A DNA stretch of 7,525 bases from contig CAMNHM010000132.1 in NCBI GenBank assembly GCA_946539475.1, positions 1 to 7,525 of the forward strand, read 5' to 3'. The translations under genes and the position numbers were made by a program. Each line of letters begins with the position of its first letter. The stretch's first letter is position 1. This DNA comes from an uncultured Prevotellaceae bacterium (GTDB lineage Bacteria > Bacteroidota > Bacteroidia > Bacteroidales > Bacteroidaceae). The notes beneath the pieces are model-generated. The model was not told the origin of the DNA. It searched no databases and saw nothing but the letters and a program-made list of their open reading frames with translations. Below are positions 6,370 to 7,525 of the stretch, in pieces.

Positions 6370-7525
6370 ATGAGTTATCCTACACCGATTAAGAGAGAGA
6401 TTGTCGACCAGCTCGTCAGCGAGCTGGGTATTCAAGATTTCGCCAAAGCCACCATCCGCGAGGTGAAGCAGGTTGCCGCCATGGCCGAGCGTCAGAGCGG
6501 CGTGGAGTATATCAAGATGGAGATGGGCATCCCCGGCCTGCCCGCAGCGCAGGTGGGCGTCGACGCCCAGGTGAAAGCGCTGCAGGGGGGCATCGCCCAC
6601 TCGTACCCCGACATCCAGGGCCTGCCCGAGCTGAAGCAGCAGGCCTCGCGCTTCGTAAAGGCATTCATCGGCGTCGACATCGCGCCAGAGGGCTGCGTGC
6701 CCGTCTGTGGCTCGATGCAGGGCACCTTTGCCTCCTTCCTCACTTGCTCGCAAGCCACGAAGGGCAAGGACACCGTGCTCTTCATCGACCCCGGCTTCCC
6801 CGTGCAGAAGATGCAGCTGCAGGTGCAGGGCGTCGGCTACGAGACGTTCGACGTCTACGACTATCGTGGCGAGAAGCTCGGCCCGAAGGTGGAGTCGTAC
6901 CTGGCGAAGGGCAACATCTGCGCCATCGTCTACTCCAATCCCAACAACCCCTCGTGGGTGTGCCTGACGGAGCAGGAGCTGGAGACCATCGGACGACTGG
7001 CTACGCAATATGACACCATCGTGATGGAGGATCTGGCCTACTTCGCAATGGACTTCCGGCAGGATCTCAGCGTGCCCTTCCAACCGCCCTACCAGCCCAC
7101 CGTAGCCCGCTATACCGACAACTACCTGCTGCTCATCTCCGGCTCGAAGGCTTTCAGCTATGCCGGCGAGCGCATCGGCGTGGTGTGCATCAGCGACAGC
7201 CTGTTCCACCGCCACTTCCCCGACCTTGCTGCCCGCTACGAGGGGCTGCCTTTCGGCCTCGTCTTCAGCACCCGCATGCTCTACGCCCTCTCCTCGGGCA
7301 CGAGCCACTCCGCACAGTATGCGATGGCAGCGATGATGCGGGCAGCCTGCGACGGCGACTACCGCTTCCGCGACGACGTGAAGGTCTATGGCGAGCGCGC
7401 CCACAGGCTGAAGGAAATCTTCCTGCGACACGGATTCTACATCGTCTACGACCGCGACCTCGACCTGCCTGTCGCCGACGGCTTCTACTTCACCATCGGC
7501 TATCCCGGCATGACCAGCGGACAGC
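6370..7525 (+). CDS. Pyridoxal phosphate-dependent aminotransferase, class I/II (3' end missing)
   Basis: The frame is open from the ATG at 6370 to the window end (385 codons). A fold-type I aminotransferase with the expected landmarks: YPDIQGLPELK (substrate/dimer region), GSMQG (cofactor phosphate loop), SNPNNPSW with Asn190, EDLAYFAMDF with Asp221 (pyridine nitrogen) and Tyr224, and SGSKAFSYAGERIG with the Schiff-base Lys260 and Arg268 (phosphate). All the catalytic residues I can check are present. Opening residues MSYPTPIKREIV and the overall sequence match a conserved Bacteroidales aminotransferase family of about 430 residues, so about 50 residues are missing. The amino-acid substrate cannot be read from the sequence. 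The gene is GC-rich, and its opposite strand carries a long open frame (6229-7431) that I regard as a by-product of codon use. Likely second gene behind the DUF3298 lipoprotein. Confidence 0.94.
   Translation, partial: MSYPTPIKREIVDQLVSELGIQDFAKATIREVKQVAAMAERQSGVEYIKMEMGIPGLPAAQVGVDAQVKALQGGIAHSYPDIQGLPELKQQASRFVKAFIGVDIAPEGCVPVCGSMQGTFASFLTCSQATKGKDTVLFIDPGFPVQKMQLQVQGVGYETFDVYDYRGEKLGPKVESYLAKGNICAIVYSNPNNPSWVCLTEQELETIGRLATQYDTIVMEDLAYFAMDFRQDLSVPFQPPYQPTVARYTDNYLLLISGSKAFSYAGERIGVVCISDSLFHRHFPDLAARYEGLPFGLVFSTRMLYALSSGTSHSAQYAMAAMMRAACDGDYRFRDDVKVYGERAHRLKEIFLRHGFYIVYDRDLDLPVADGFYFTIGYPGMTSGQ

Noticed and set aside
6229..7431. A 400-codon open frame on the minus strand
   Set aside because: It is antisense to the aminotransferase, whose catalytic motifs are all intact. 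Its translation is rich in Val, Leu, His and Ala with no recognisable domain, as expected opposite GC-rich codons.
1..7525. Mobile elements, CRISPR arrays, tRNA or rRNA genes, defence or toxin-antitoxin systems
   Set aside because: No transposase, terminal repeats, regularly spaced repeats, RNA-gene landmarks or known defence domains were seen on either strand.

Overview
The window looks like a chromosomal stretch from a member of the Bacteroidales, most likely Prevotellaceae. Three things point there. The start-proximal boxes fit the Bacteroidetes promoter (TTTG or TTG, about 20 nt, TAnnTTTG), and no clear Shine-Dalgarno sites are seen. The DUF4954 protein and the aminotransferase belong to families I know mainly from Bacteroidales. 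There is a high density of short lipoproteins with Bacteroidetes-type signals. The genus is inference; no rRNA or other marker is present.

Layout. The left half (1-3866) is a minus-strand run, read right to left: hflX (ribosome-associated GTPase), then a DUF4954 left-handed beta-helix protein 26 nt later, then the N-terminal third or less of an M16 insulinase-family lipoprotein peptidase that leaves the window at base 1. A promoter for this unit lies at 3894-3924, directly beside an intrinsic terminator (3926-3956) that closes the next unit upstream. That unit (3988-5412, minus) encodes two small lipoproteins 18 nt apart: an unrecognised 202-residue protein, then a 265-residue LamG/concanavalin-like protein on an acidic tether. 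Their signal-peptide coding segments are almost identical at the DNA level, although the mature proteins are unrelated by eye.

A 157-bp divergent intergenic region (5413-5569) carries one promoter in each direction. To its right, on the plus strand, are a DUF3298-type (RsiV C-terminal-like) lipoprotein (5570-6331) and, 38 nt later, a class I/II PLP-dependent aminotransferase that runs off the right edge.

Four of the seven genes encode predicted lipoproteins, so the window is mostly cell-envelope functions plus one translation/ribosome-rescue GTPase and one amino-acid enzyme. I see no mobile element, CRISPR array, tRNA, rRNA, phage gene or recognised defence system. The most interesting unexplained items are the shared signal-peptide cassette, the orphan lipoprotein next to it, and the DUF4954 protein of unknown function placed behind hflX. 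I do not find convincing evidence of a wholly new multi-gene system.
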